This document shows, one piece after another, positions 26,101 to 33,560 of a DNA stretch of 35,843 nt. How positions within the stretch are numbered: position 1 is the first letter of the stretch; each line of letters begins with the position of its first letter. Both the position numbers and the translations under genes were made by a program. The notes beneath the pieces are model-generated. The model ran no database searches. It worked only from the letters and a program-made list of their open reading frames with translations, and had not been told where the DNA came from. The stretch comes from Opitutia bacterium UBA7397 (lineage in GTDB: Bacteria > Verrucomicrobiota > Verrucomicrobiia > Opitutales > UBA953): assembly GCA_002470605.1 (NCBI GenBank), contig DKND01000070.1, forward strand, positions 52,172 to 88,014. The letters are read 5' to 3'.

Positions 26101-26708
26101 TCGGCGAAACCCTCGGCGGACTCGCGATCTTGGCCGGCGCGCTCACGAAAAACAAAGGCCAGGGGGAGAAGATCGCCAAGATGGGCGCCGCGGTCTCGGC
26201 GGCGGCTAAGCTGCAGAAGATACTTTCTGATTTTAATTATGACACGGCGGACTTCCGCGTGAGCCGCCTGGCCTCCGGGACCATCAAACTGGATTTGGCA
26301 GAGGTTAAAAACAAAACCCTCCACCTCGGAGCCAAAGGCGGCATCAGCATGCGCCCCGAATTGTCCTTCTCGGACTGGCCTTTGGTAGTCGATGCCCAGT
26401 TACGCGGTAGCGGCGAGCTCGCGGAATATTTCAACGCCTTAGGCTTTGGCTCCGGCATTCCTCAGCCCGACGGTCTCACCGAGGGACCCGGCATCAAACT
26501 TACGGGCTCGCTCAATGACATGAAGAATGACTTATCCGAACGGCTCCAGACTGCCTTGGATAAGATCAAATCTGGTTCCGCTTACCAAGAGGGTAATCCC
26601 GCCGCGGTGCCCGCTTCGGGCGCGGGCAGCAACAAGAACCCTGCCTCGAATTCCACGCCCAAGAAAAGGGATGCCTTAAGCGACTTGTTGAAAGAGCTCG
26701 GGAAATGA
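23124..26708 (+). CDS. AsmA-like large periplasmic protein
   Basis: 1194 residues. One N-terminal membrane helix (about residues 7-27, after MPRALRLTL) anchors a very long, strand-rich periplasmic region, as in the AsmA/TamB/YhdP group that bridges the envelope and carries phospholipids or aids outer-membrane assembly. Repeating pieces such as NLTLEDGTKIKAASIKGEAA, DISLSAPSK and GDVTFTPGKDGAWSVNGHLN are typical. The end (KLTGSLNDMKNDLSERLQTALDKI, then DALSDLLKELGK after a low-complexity spacer) is the usual AsmA-like tail. Its last codon overlaps the start of the permease gene by 4 bases, so the two are translationally coupled. Substrate unknown. Confidence 0.82.
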   Translation: MPRALRLTLWTVSVLVVLIGAAVLWIDSQLRPEPLGLRVKELLAKAKIEGGITKVEASLDGTFSADGINLTLEDGTKIKAASIKGEAALFSILTGTYALNNFEAKGLDISLSAPSKSSAKNPAPKTPTTKPTLPRFALGPYSASGKVTLVDGTLIRFSLQGDEFNSSKSVDLRIGVAWPGFLIGSTLTDPRGEITLKADFRRPLGAAGLTPENLAADINRCELRLAAKDASAISAGSIEFQLSGAYREQTHILEFTGDIRDSGGRNAVNFKGSDSAGKITVSAQLDLDPKRFGILSASLPDCRLTGKIDATTGNAQWGGKADLKAVFPDLNRWSKSIPKNTRSEWELKAAAQSSPEGFVVEQLSLSGHGILVSIPQTLRWKGGLLPEESAGASLRLAAQDADLVALTPFLALGGLAATEGKWTGEAEISFNKGQPEVASIRPHSIKGLTIEKAGKLLVRQIDAEFPLKSENGALLLAPINIGSAAGNIASGDVTFTPGKDGAWSVNGHLNVGIAELAAQPGWEDLPLEKLRGIRIDTHAAVNCAAGKSPVVSSADSIISRQGTRLLSLKLRQPYPVGGPRPSGVLVEANAANLPLESVAALVPGLKLTGNLNRADLVAGFKTEGFFVRTEGAPMAFAETSVTWADKTWVKQCDLNASLDLLIGDKTTVLSFNQAELKNRERLIASGNITLGFGGAPTTLKLHGNLGALAEQPFAGPLSMIATGEYTASAERSAGGEIALALDVNDVTIKQNESQIKLARVRGKYAPTAHGLTASGQFSMLSKNQTLGKFTLVQTATGAKTDWDANVTIESVAVDDFVSLMPKSTDEPVPKVTLKPKPDLSPFWHNQTGQLHLTIGQASAFGIVAEKIILQAEGDEKSLRLLSLKGKLAEGNLEGLGTLTFQPTTSNGPYVLDCKLGIKQLELGGLAKAFPVIKEYVQGKADADLHAVSIAGTAGELPSKLQLDAIVSSRGGRLQAFGGRTGGTALMADKAGQIGETLGGLAILAGALTKNKGQGEKIAKMGAAVSAAAKLQKILSDFNYDTADFRVSRLASGTIKLDLAEVKNKTLHLGAKGGISMRPELSFSDWPLVVDAQLRGSGELAEYFNALGFGSGIPQPDGLTEGPGIKLTGSLNDMKNDLSERLQTALDKIKSGSAYQEGNPAAVPASGAGSNKNPASNSTPKKRDALSDLLKELGK

Positions 26709-27649
26709 ACCGTACACTGCTGGCATTCGGATCGGGGCTTCTCGGTTTAGTTCTTCTTATCTTTGTCGCCTTATCCGTCGGCTCGGCCGGAACCGGCTGG
26801 GGCGACGGCGGCGGGCTCGTTCTATTGCGTACGCCGCGAATCTTGGCGGCTCTGGCGGCCGGCCTAGCCTTAGGTATCGGTGGCGCCGCCCAACAAGGCG
26901 TCTTCCGTAATCCGCTTGCCGACCCCGGACTCACCGGTGTTTTTGGCGGCGCTCTTTTGGGTATCGCGATTCTGCTCGGAGCCACTCCCACCCTCGCTTG
27001 GCAACGTCCATGGATCATCCCACTCGCCGCCTTCCTGGGAGCTTTGCTGACTTCAGTTCTTCTCGTGCTCATTAGCGGACGCGGCAACACGGCGCGCCTT
27101 CTTATCACCGGCCTGGGCTTAAATGCATTTACGGCCGCTGGCACCTTAGTCATCGCCAGTCGCAGTAATGAATCGCGCGAATTACTAACCAATGGTGCCT
27201 ACGGAGATTGGCTCGGCATGGCGACCCTTGAACTCATCTGGCTTCCTTGCCTCCTTTGCGCGGTTGCTTCGATCTTACTACTGACGCTCAGCCGCTCGTT
27301 CGACCTGCTTTCTTTTGGTGAAGATTCGGCTCAAGCAAATGGTTGCGATGTCAATCGCTCTCGCCGTTGGACCGTACTATTGACCGCGCTGGCGGCCGCC
27401 GCCGCTACGTGCTTGGTCGGACAGGTGGCCTTCATCGGATTACTTGCGCCCCACCTGGCGCGCGGCATCATTGGACCGCGGCATCGTCTCATGATGCCGC
27501 TCTCCGGCCTTCTCGGCGGCGGACTCCTTCTCTGCGCCGATACCATCGGGCGCGCAGCCTGGCCCCAGAATCCGCTTTCCGCCGCGGCGGTAATGGCGCT
27601 TCTGGGCGCACCCTTGTTCATCTGGATAGCAAGGCGAAGCCATGAGTGA
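26705..27649 (+). CDS. FecCD/BtuC-family ABC importer permease
   Basis: 314 residues with about nine to ten membrane helices. LRTPRILAALAAGLALGIGG, the GVFRNPLADPGLTGV loop, and FIGLLAPHLAR near residue 245 are signature parts of permeases for iron-siderophores, heme, cobalamin and related chelates. It overlaps the AsmA-like gene by 4 bases (ATGA) and the ATPase by 8 bases. No substrate-binding protein or TonB receptor is encoded next to it, so the ligand is not determinable. Confidence 0.92.
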   Translation: MNRTLLAFGSGLLGLVLLIFVALSVGSAGTGWGDGGGLVLLRTPRILAALAAGLALGIGGAAQQGVFRNPLADPGLTGVFGGALLGIAILLGATPTLAWQRPWIIPLAAFLGALLTSVLLVLISGRGNTARLLITGLGLNAFTAAGTLVIASRSNESRELLTNGAYGDWLGMATLELIWLPCLLCAVASILLLTLSRSFDLLSFGEDSAQANGCDVNRSRRWTVLLTALAAAAATCLVGQVAFIGLLAPHLARGIIGPRHRLMMPLSGLLGGGLLLCADTIGRAAWPQNPLSAAAVMALLGAPLFIWIARRSHE

Positions 27650-28337
27650 AATCGCCGTGCAGGCCTTGGGCGTCAGCGTTGATTTCGGTGGCCATCTTGC
27701 CTTAGACGGAGCCTCACTCACGCTGCCTTTCGGAAACGTCACGGCGCTCGCGGGAGCCAATGGCGCCGGCAAAACCACACTCCTGCGCGCCCTTGCCGGA
27801 CTGATCCCACAAGCCACAGGAGAAATGACGACTGCGGAATACGACCCACGCACCACGCCGCCCGCCATCCTGGCGAGCGTACGTGCCTATGGAGCCCAAG
27901 CCGCTTATTCGGCCTGGGATTTCGCTCTCTCCGACTTCCCCTTCCTCAGCTCCGACCCCGTCCTCTGCGACGCCTGGCTTGAGCGGCTGGAATTAGCCGA
28001 CTTACGCCACCGGCGACTTTCCCAACTCTCGGTTGGGCAAAAAAAATCCGCCCACCTGGCTTTGACCATCGCATCCCTGGGCGAACCCTTTGGCAAAATC
28101 ATCCTGCTCGACGAGCCTACCGTCGGACTCGATATCGCCCGACAAGAACTCGTCCAACAGGCCTGCCTGGATCTCGCGTTCGCCGGAGCGGCCTGCGTGG
28201 TCGCCACCCATGATATGAATTTTATCCGCCGCTGCCATCAGGTGGCCGTACTTTCCGAAGGCAGACTTATTGCCTACGGCACCCCGGCGACGACGCTCAC
28301 CCCGGCGATTATTTACGAGACTTGGGGCGTATCTTAG
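27642..28337 (+). CDS. ABC importer ATPase, FecE/BtuD type
   Basis: 231 residues. Walker A GANGAGKT (38-45), signature LSVGQKK, Walker B IILLDEPT, and the switch His in ATHDMNF are present. The signature departs from the common LSGGQ (LSVGQ) but stays within what the family tolerates. Partner of the overlapping permease. Its 3' end runs 29 bases into the end of the convergent glycosylase gene. Confidence 0.93.
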   Translation: MSEIAVQALGVSVDFGGHLALDGASLTLPFGNVTALAGANGAGKTTLLRALAGLIPQATGEMTTAEYDPRTTPPAILASVRAYGAQAAYSAWDFALSDFPFLSSDPVLCDAWLERLELADLRHRRLSQLSVGQKKSAHLALTIASLGEPFGKIILLDEPTVGLDIARQELVQQACLDLAFAGAACVVATHDMNFIRRCHQVAVLSEGRLIAYGTPATTLTPAIIYETWGVS

Positions 28338-29229
28338 TTTCAAGCGCAGGCGCCGCAGGCAAGACTCCTTGGCGGGCCGCTGAAAAAATAAACTGCTGCG
28401 CTAGTCCGGCGGCCGGGCCGAAATGCAAACGCCCAAACTCTTCTAAACGTTCAGGCTTCCAGCCCTTGAGCCCGTAAGCCGAACTCAGTGCCTGCACCAC
28501 CCAAGTATCGACCGGGAAACTTTCGAGACGGGCAAAGCCGAACAAAGTGACGCAAGCGGCAACCTTTGGCCCGACCCCAGGCAATTCCTGCAACGCCGTC
28601 ATCAGCTCTGGGGTGGTTAACTTCGAAAAGTCTGACTTCCATTGCGGCCGTTGCTTCAGAATCTTCGCGGTCTCGCGGATATAAGCCGCGCGATAACCGA
28701 GCGAACAGCTTCGTAAAGTTTCATCATCCGCCTCGGCCAAGGCTTCCCAAGTCGGCATCGCATAAAACCCGCCGCCGAGCGGACGGCCGAGTTTTAACGC
28801 CAAAGCAGCGACCATGACTCTAATCTGCAAAATGCGCTTATTGGAGCTGCATAAAAATCCGATGAGCGCCTCGTGCGGATCTTGACGCAAGATACGCAAC
28901 CCAGGGTTAGCGGCCATCGCCGAGTGCAAGACCGAATCCGATCGCCAAGGCAAAGCCTCGGCCAATAGGGCCTGCTTCCCGTCGGCATCAAGATACTCAC
29001 GCAAACGCTCTTCTGCGGCCGTATCATCAGTCGGTGCACTCCACTCTAAGCCCTGCTTGCCGGCACGCAATCGTGCCAACGTCTGCCCAAATACCCCCGT
29101 CCAACTGCTGTCGGATTGTGCCGACCAACGAAAAGCCTGACCGCCGTCCAACTGCTCTGCTAAAATTTCGCCCGAGATATCCGTATGAAGACGCAAGGGA
29201 CGCCAAGGAGTCCAAGCAAACGACTCCAT
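28309..29229 (-). CDS. 8-oxoguanine DNA glycosylase, OGG1 type
   Basis: 306 residues from ATG 29229 (MESFAWTPWR). An earlier in-frame ATG at 29268 would overlap the preceding lipoprotein gene by 34 bases; 29229 leaves 5 bases. The N-terminal OGG domain has LDGGQAFRW; the helix-hairpin-helix and GPD loop read LPGVGPKVAAC with the catalytic Lys at about 222, and FPVDTW with the essential Asp at about 241. That Lys/Asp pair marks a bifunctional glycosylase/AP lyase excising 8-oxoG. Bacterial genomes usually use Fpg; an OGG1-type enzyme is less common but known. Third gene of a minus-strand unit. Confidence 0.9.
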   Translation of the reverse strand: MESFAWTPWRPLRLHTDISGEILAEQLDGGQAFRWSAQSDSSWTGVFGQTLARLRAGKQGLEWSAPTDDTAAEERLREYLDADGKQALLAEALPWRSDSVLHSAMAANPGLRILRQDPHEALIGFLCSSNKRILQIRVMVAALALKLGRPLGGGFYAMPTWEALAEADDETLRSCSLGYRAAYIRETAKILKQRPQWKSDFSKLTTPELMTALQELPGVGPKVAACVTLFGFARLESFPVDTWVVQALSSAYGLKGWKPERLEEFGRLHFGPAAGLAQQFIFSAARQGVLPAAPALETKIRPKSRK

Positions 29230-29234
29230 CGCAA

Positions 29235-29750
29235 TCAGCGCTGACTGACGTCGAGCGGCGTGCCCCAAAGGAAACTATGGGATGATGCCATAAACTTGCC
29301 TTGCGCATCGACCACCGAAACCCGCCAAGCCACCGGACGCCAGCTGACGGTCCCCGATTGCTTGCCCGTCAGACCGATGACAAATTCTCCAAACGGAAAA
29401 CCTGGCTTAAGGTTGACCGCAAAATCATAACGTTCGGGTTTCGTATTTTCCGCGCGGACGACCTCAAGGACCAGACGCCCGTCCGCCGGCGGATCGACGT
29501 CTAGCTTCACGAAAAAATAATATCCGGCACGCTCTTGTTCTTCGGTGCGAAAAACGACATCATTGCCATGATGCTCTTTGGCGTAGAAAGCTTCGGAAGC
29601 CCGGGCCACGTCCGCTTCACTGCGGCGACGTTCGTGGACATAAGCAATGCCCTTGAGCGCCACCATCGTGGGCGGAGGACTATCGCAACCGACAAGGACC
29701 AGCGCGGTGAGCGCGACCCACAAGGAGGTCTGGCTCACCAACCGGTTCAC
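29235..29750 (-). CDS. Small lipoprotein of unknown function
   Basis: 171 residues with a lipoprotein signal: LWVALTALVLVGC, with the acylated Cys at about position 22. The mature part is mostly beta strands (GYYFFVKLDVDPPADGRLVLEVVRAEN, WRPVAWRVSVVDAQGKFMAS) and I do not recognise its family. It starts with GTG, which overlaps the stop of the upstream 39-codon gene (GTGA), so translation is coupled. The glycosylase ATG follows 5 bases after its stop. Confidence 0.75.
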   Translation of the reverse strand: MNRLVSQTSLWVALTALVLVGCDSPPPTMVALKGIAYVHERRRSEADVARASEAFYAKEHHGNDVVFRTEEQERAGYYFFVKLDVDPPADGRLVLEVVRAENTKPERYDFAVNLKPGFPFGEFVIGLTGKQSGTVSWRPVAWRVSVVDAQGKFMASSHSFLWGTPLDVSQR

Positions 29751-29866
29751 TTCTTGCCCTTTTTCTTGCTCGCAGCGGCGCGGGCGGCTTTGACGCGATC
29801 TTTCTGGCGCTCGAGATAAGCCCGACGACGACGACGCTTGATGACTTTGTTAAGCTGTTGACCCAT
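29747..29866 (-). CDS. 39-residue highly basic protein
   Basis: The frame reads MGQQLNKVIKRRRRRAYLER and continues with QKDRVKAARAAASKKKGKK, then TGA. Half of the residues are Lys or Arg. A good ribosome-binding site, GGAGG, lies about 11 bases before the ATG, and the stop overlaps the GTG start of the lipoprotein gene, both of which argue that it is real. Its composition is like that of small ribosomal or nucleic-acid-binding proteins. I believe similar short proteins occur in other Verrucomicrobia, but this is recollection, not a search. Confidence 0.7.
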   Translation of the reverse strand: MGQQLNKVIKRRRRRAYLERQKDRVKAARAAASKKKGKK

Positions 29867-29911
29867 AGTTGTTGCATCCTCCAACAACGCCCCCCGTGGT
29901 CAAGGAGAAGG

Positions 29912-29960
29912 TTTGGTCGACTGATTAAAGACCAAGCCAACCCAAAGGCCTCTCGGCCTT
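29912..29960 (-). terminator. Terminator region after tRNA-Asn
   Basis: On the minus strand the tRNA is followed by AAGGCC-GAGA-GGCCTT (29944-29960) with TTTGGG after it, then by a second 9-bp hairpin, GGCTTGGTC/GACCAAACC with one G-U (29912-29939). The two probably separate the tRNA from the basic-protein gene. Confidence 0.6.
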
Positions 29961-29974
29961 GAAATTGCCCTTTC

Positions 29975-30049
<75 letters not shown>

Positions 30050-30178
30050 GTGCGAAAGGAGGTCAATCAAGGCAAGGTCGGGGCGCCTCTGTCAAACAAA
30101 TCCTCCTTGCGTATAAAATCATAGGCACCCGGCCTAAAAGCCCAATCTCGTACGAAAGAGCCCCTTTATCGGCTTGCT

Positions 30179-30208
30179 CTGACATCATTTTGCAAGGCTT
30201 TGCCTAAT
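30179..30208 (+). promoter_or_regulatory. Candidate promoter of the sialic-acid operon
   Basis: CTGACA (30179-30184) and CCTAAT (30203-30208) are 18 bases apart, about 47 bases before ATG 30255. Moderate match to sigma-70; no operator dyad recognised. The rest of 30060-30239 holds the tRNA-Asn promoter and nothing else I can support. Confidence 0.3.
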
Positions 30209-30254
30209 CTCTGGACACCCCACCCTCGGATGTCTTCCTGTGAAGCTCACACTC

Positions 30255-31235
30255 ATGTCCATACGCTGGTCCCGTCTTCCTGAAACTCCAAACGCCCCTG
30301 GCGTTGGCGGTGCCTTCGTTGGCACCTCATCCGATCTACTACTCTGTGCAGGAGGCTCGAATTACCCGGATAAGCCAGCCTGGGAAGGTGGCGTCAAAAA
30401 ATGGCACGATCAAGTCTACACCCTGACCAGCACGCGCTCCAAGAAATGGGCCATCGCCGGTAAACTTCCTCGGCCTATCGCCTACGGGGTCGGCATTTCT
30501 ATTCGCCAAGGCCTCCTGACGATCGGTGGCGCCGATGCCCACCGGCACTATGCGGATTGCTACACGCTCGCCATCGAAGACGGCGAACTCAAGGTGCGCC
30601 CCTTCCCTTTCCTACCTCGTCCGCTAGCTTACGCCACCGGGGCCCTCGTGGGCAGCAAAGTCATTATCGCCGGAGGCACCGAACGCCCCGAGGCCACTTC
30701 GGCATGTTCCGCCGCCTATGCGATTGATTTGGCAAATCTGAACGGCGGCTGGAAAGAGCTCCCCCTCTGGGCGGGTTCCGGCCGGATGCTCGCGCAATCC
30801 GCGGGTACTAAAGATACATTTTATATGTTCGGCGGAGTGGCGCTCACTCCCGGCGTAAAAAACGTCGAGCGCGAATACCTGACCGACTGCCACGCCTTCA
30901 CGCTCGGTAAAGAATGGCGCCGACTGGCCGCTCTCCCGCACGCGCTGGCCGCCGCCCCATCGCCCTGCCCGGTCATGGATGATGAAATTCTAATCCTAGG
31001 CGGCGATGACGGTAAATTAGCAGGCAAAGTAGAAGCCCTCAAACACCCGGGCTACTCCAAGCAGATTCTTTCTTACAACCGGATGACGGATACCTGGAAG
31101 CCGTCCGAAGAAGAGGGTTCGTCCTCGGTCCTCTCGACGGGCTGCACCAAATGGAGTAATGGGTTTGCAATCGTGAACGGCGAAATTCGCCCATTCGTTC
31201 GCTCGGCCGAAGGCTGGTTGTTACGTAACGATTAA
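30255..31235 (+). CDS. N-acetylneuraminate epimerase-like kelch mutarotase, no signal peptide
   Basis: 326 residues from ATG 30255 (MSIRWSRLP); GTG 30240 is also possible and adds five residues. A six-bladed kelch propeller of the cyclically permuted mutarotase (NanM-like) family, with blade motifs CAGGSNYPD, TIGGADAHRHY, IAGGTERPEA, FGGVALTPG and LGGDDGKL. It converts alpha- to beta-anomers of N-acetylneuraminate. There is no signal peptide, so it should be cytosolic, unlike E. coli NanM and unlike the paralog that follows 60 bases downstream. First gene of the operon. Confidence 0.85.
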   Translation: MSIRWSRLPETPNAPGVGGAFVGTSSDLLLCAGGSNYPDKPAWEGGVKKWHDQVYTLTSTRSKKWAIAGKLPRPIAYGVGISIRQGLLTIGGADAHRHYADCYTLAIEDGELKVRPFPFLPRPLAYATGALVGSKVIIAGGTERPEATSACSAAYAIDLANLNGGWKELPLWAGSGRMLAQSAGTKDTFYMFGGVALTPGVKNVEREYLTDCHAFTLGKEWRRLAALPHALAAAPSPCPVMDDEILILGGDDGKLAGKVEALKHPGYSKQILSYNRMTDTWKPSEEEGSSSVLSTGCTKWSNGFAIVNGEIRPFVRSAEGWLLRND

Positions 31236-31295
31236 ATATTGAGGCTGGTGAGGTAAGTCTATTTCGGGCATTAATCACATTCCCTGCGGTCGCCC

Positions 31296-32327
31296 ATGCC
31301 GTTCATCTTACTCATCCTGACAATCTGCAGCGGCTCCGCTTCTTTCGCCGCCGAAGCCTTGCCGGATTTACCCGATAGTCTCGGCCGGGGCGGCATGGCA
31401 GCCGTGACCATCGTGGATGAGTCCGGACACGAGGCGATTCTCGCCATCGGTGGCTCGAACTTTCCAGATAAACAACCTTGGGATGGCGGCATCAAGAAAT
31501 TCTACGGCGACATCTTGCTGCTAACCCGAACAACCGGTTCCTGGCATTGGAATAAAATCGGCGAGATGCCGGAGACGGTCGCTTATGCTGCGTTCTGCTC
31601 GTCAACCGACCGCAAGTCGATGATCCTCGCCGGCGGTTGCAATGCCACCGCCCACCTTAGCAACACTTGGCAGATTAACGCCAAGGGACAGATCAAACCG
31701 CTTGCCTCCTTGCCCACGCCGCGCGCTTACGCTGGCCATGCGGTTCATCAGGGTCGACTCATCTTGATGGGTGGCTCATCCGAACCGGACGCGCTTAAGA
31801 CCGAAATGGCGTGGAATGATTTTGATCTCAGCAAACCCGACTCCGCTTGGCGCACCTTCGAAGCCACTGCCTCGCATGGCATCCTCCCTCTCTGCGGGTC
31901 GACGGGAGATTTTCTCTTTTACGGTAGCGGCTGCTTACTCACCGGAACTGATGGCAAATCCACGCGCCTCTACCAAAGCAAGATCTTCTCGAATGACTTC
32001 CGGACCGCACCGAAACAAGCTCAACTCTCTCATCCGATCGCCGCCGCCGCCGGACCTGGCGTCGCCGTCGGCCCCACGCTTTTCTTCGTCGGCGGTGATG
32101 ACGGCCATCACTACCCAAAACCGGCCAAAGATCACCCAGGGCTTTCCAGCGACATCATTGCCGTGACCGGAATGCAAATCAAAGTCGTTGGGCAATGGCC
32201 CCATCCCTTGGCCACCGCCCCGTTGCTAAGGCTCGGCAATGACCTCGTGACTGTCGGCGGTGAAAACAAACCCGGCTTCCGGACCGCCAAGGTCAGCAGC
32301 TGGACGATCCCTCTCGAATACCGATGA
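31296..32327 (+). CDS. Exported N-acetylneuraminate epimerase-like kelch mutarotase
   Basis: 343 residues, with a signal peptide (MPFILLILTICSGSASFAAEA). The kelch blades parallel the preceding gene, as in AIGGSNFPDKQPWDGGIKK against the other's GGSNYPDKPAWEGGVKK. Further blades: LAGGCNAT, LMGGSSEPD, FVGGDDGHHYP, TVGGENKPG. As a periplasmic enzyme it would equilibrate sialic-acid anomers freed by the sialidase before uptake. Its last codons overlap the MFS gene by 4 bases (ATGA). Confidence 0.87.
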   Translation: MPFILLILTICSGSASFAAEALPDLPDSLGRGGMAAVTIVDESGHEAILAIGGSNFPDKQPWDGGIKKFYGDILLLTRTTGSWHWNKIGEMPETVAYAAFCSSTDRKSMILAGGCNATAHLSNTWQINAKGQIKPLASLPTPRAYAGHAVHQGRLILMGGSSEPDALKTEMAWNDFDLSKPDSAWRTFEATASHGILPLCGSTGDFLFYGSGCLLTGTDGKSTRLYQSKIFSNDFRTAPKQAQLSHPIAAAAGPGVAVGPTLFFVGGDDGHHYPKPAKDHPGLSSDIIAVTGMQIKVVGQWPHPLATAPLLRLGNDLVTVGGENKPGFRTAKVSSWTIPLEYR

Positions 32328-33550
32328 ACCCAACATCCTCCGTCAGCCGCACCGCTTGGCTCGTCGTCGCCCTGCTCATCCCCGTAGCGCTACTCAATTA
32401 CCTCGATCGACAGATGCTCGCGACGATGAAACCTTCGATGATGAAGGACTTGCCCGACATCGCCACGGCGGCGAATTGGGGCTTCATTCTCGGTTCATTC
32501 AAATGGGTCTACGCGATCTTCAGCCCAATCGGCGGCTTCCTGGCCGACCGAATAAGCCGACGACACGTGATTTGCTTCAGTCTTTTTACCTGGTCTGTCA
32601 TCACCTGGGCGACTGGCCACGTTCACAGCTACGAGCAGCTTTTGGCGACGCGCGCCGTCATGGGTATCAGCGAAGCGTTTTATATTCCTGCCGCGCTCGC
32701 GCTCATCGCCGATTACCACATCGGCGCCACCCGGTCGCGCGCCATCGGACTGCATCAGATGGGCATCTATCTTGGCGTGATCATCGGTGGCTTTGCGGGC
32801 TATGCGGCCGACAGCCCTGACCTCGGCTGGCGCGGCGCCTTCACTTGGTGTGGCCTCGTAGGCACCCTCTACGCCTTGCCCCTCTTTATCTTTCTTAAGA
32901 ATAAGCCTGCCTCCGCGGAGGTCGCCCCCGGACTCAACCCCGGGCAAGCCATCGCCTCCCTGGCTCGCAACCGCGAATTCCTGAAGCTCGTCCTCTACTT
33001 CACGCTGCCAGCCATGGCGGCATGGATCGTCCGAGACTGGATGCCCGATATCCTACGCGAGCGCTTCAGCCTCGGCCAAGGTAAGGCCGGCGTCTCGGCC
33101 GTGCTCTACTGGCAAGTAGCCGCGATTGCCGGCGTGCTCATCGGTGGCTGGATTGCCGACCGCTGGACGAGGCATAATCCGCGCGGGCGCATCTACGTCA
33201 GCGCAATCGGCGTCCTACTACTCCTGCCTGCCCTTTTCGGCGTCGGCAACGCCTCGACGCTCATCGTCGCGCTATCCTTCCTCGTCGTCTTCGGCTTCGG
33301 CTGGGGTTTCTTTGACTGCAACAGCATGCCCATCCTTTGTCAGCTCGTCGGCCCGGAAAACCGCGCCGCTGGCTACGGTCTGATGAATTTCGTCAGCATC
33401 AGTTGCGGTGGTTTCGCGGATTGGATCTTCGGGGCGCTGCGCGATCAAGCCGTCCCGCTCAACGGCATCTTTGGGGTTTTTGCGGGTATCGCTTTGCTTT
33501 CCGTAGGCATCGCCTTTTCCATTCGCCTACAACCATCCATCTCTAAATAA
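32324..33550 (+). CDS. MFS transporter, probably for sialic acid
   Basis: 408 residues, twelve predicted membrane helices. LLNYLDRQMLATMKP in helix 1 and GGFLADRISRRHV in the loop between helices 2 and 3 are the anion:cation symporter (ACS) type of the major facilitator superfamily; SEAFYIPAALALIADYH lies in helix 4. The family includes hexuronate and sialate carriers. Position between a periplasmic mutarotase and the lyase points to N-acetylneuraminate as substrate; this is inference from context. The start overlaps the preceding gene by 4 bases. Confidence 0.87.
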   Translation: MNPTSSVSRTAWLVVALLIPVALLNYLDRQMLATMKPSMMKDLPDIATAANWGFILGSFKWVYAIFSPIGGFLADRISRRHVICFSLFTWSVITWATGHVHSYEQLLATRAVMGISEAFYIPAALALIADYHIGATRSRAIGLHQMGIYLGVIIGGFAGYAADSPDLGWRGAFTWCGLVGTLYALPLFIFLKNKPASAEVAPGLNPGQAIASLARNREFLKLVLYFTLPAMAAWIVRDWMPDILRERFSLGQGKAGVSAVLYWQVAAIAGVLIGGWIADRWTRHNPRGRIYVSAIGVLLLLPALFGVGNASTLIVALSFLVVFGFGWGFFDCNSMPILCQLVGPENRAAGYGLMNFVSISCGGFADWIFGALRDQAVPLNGIFGVFAGIALLSVGIAFSIRLQPSISK

Positions 33551-33560
33551 AATATAACTT

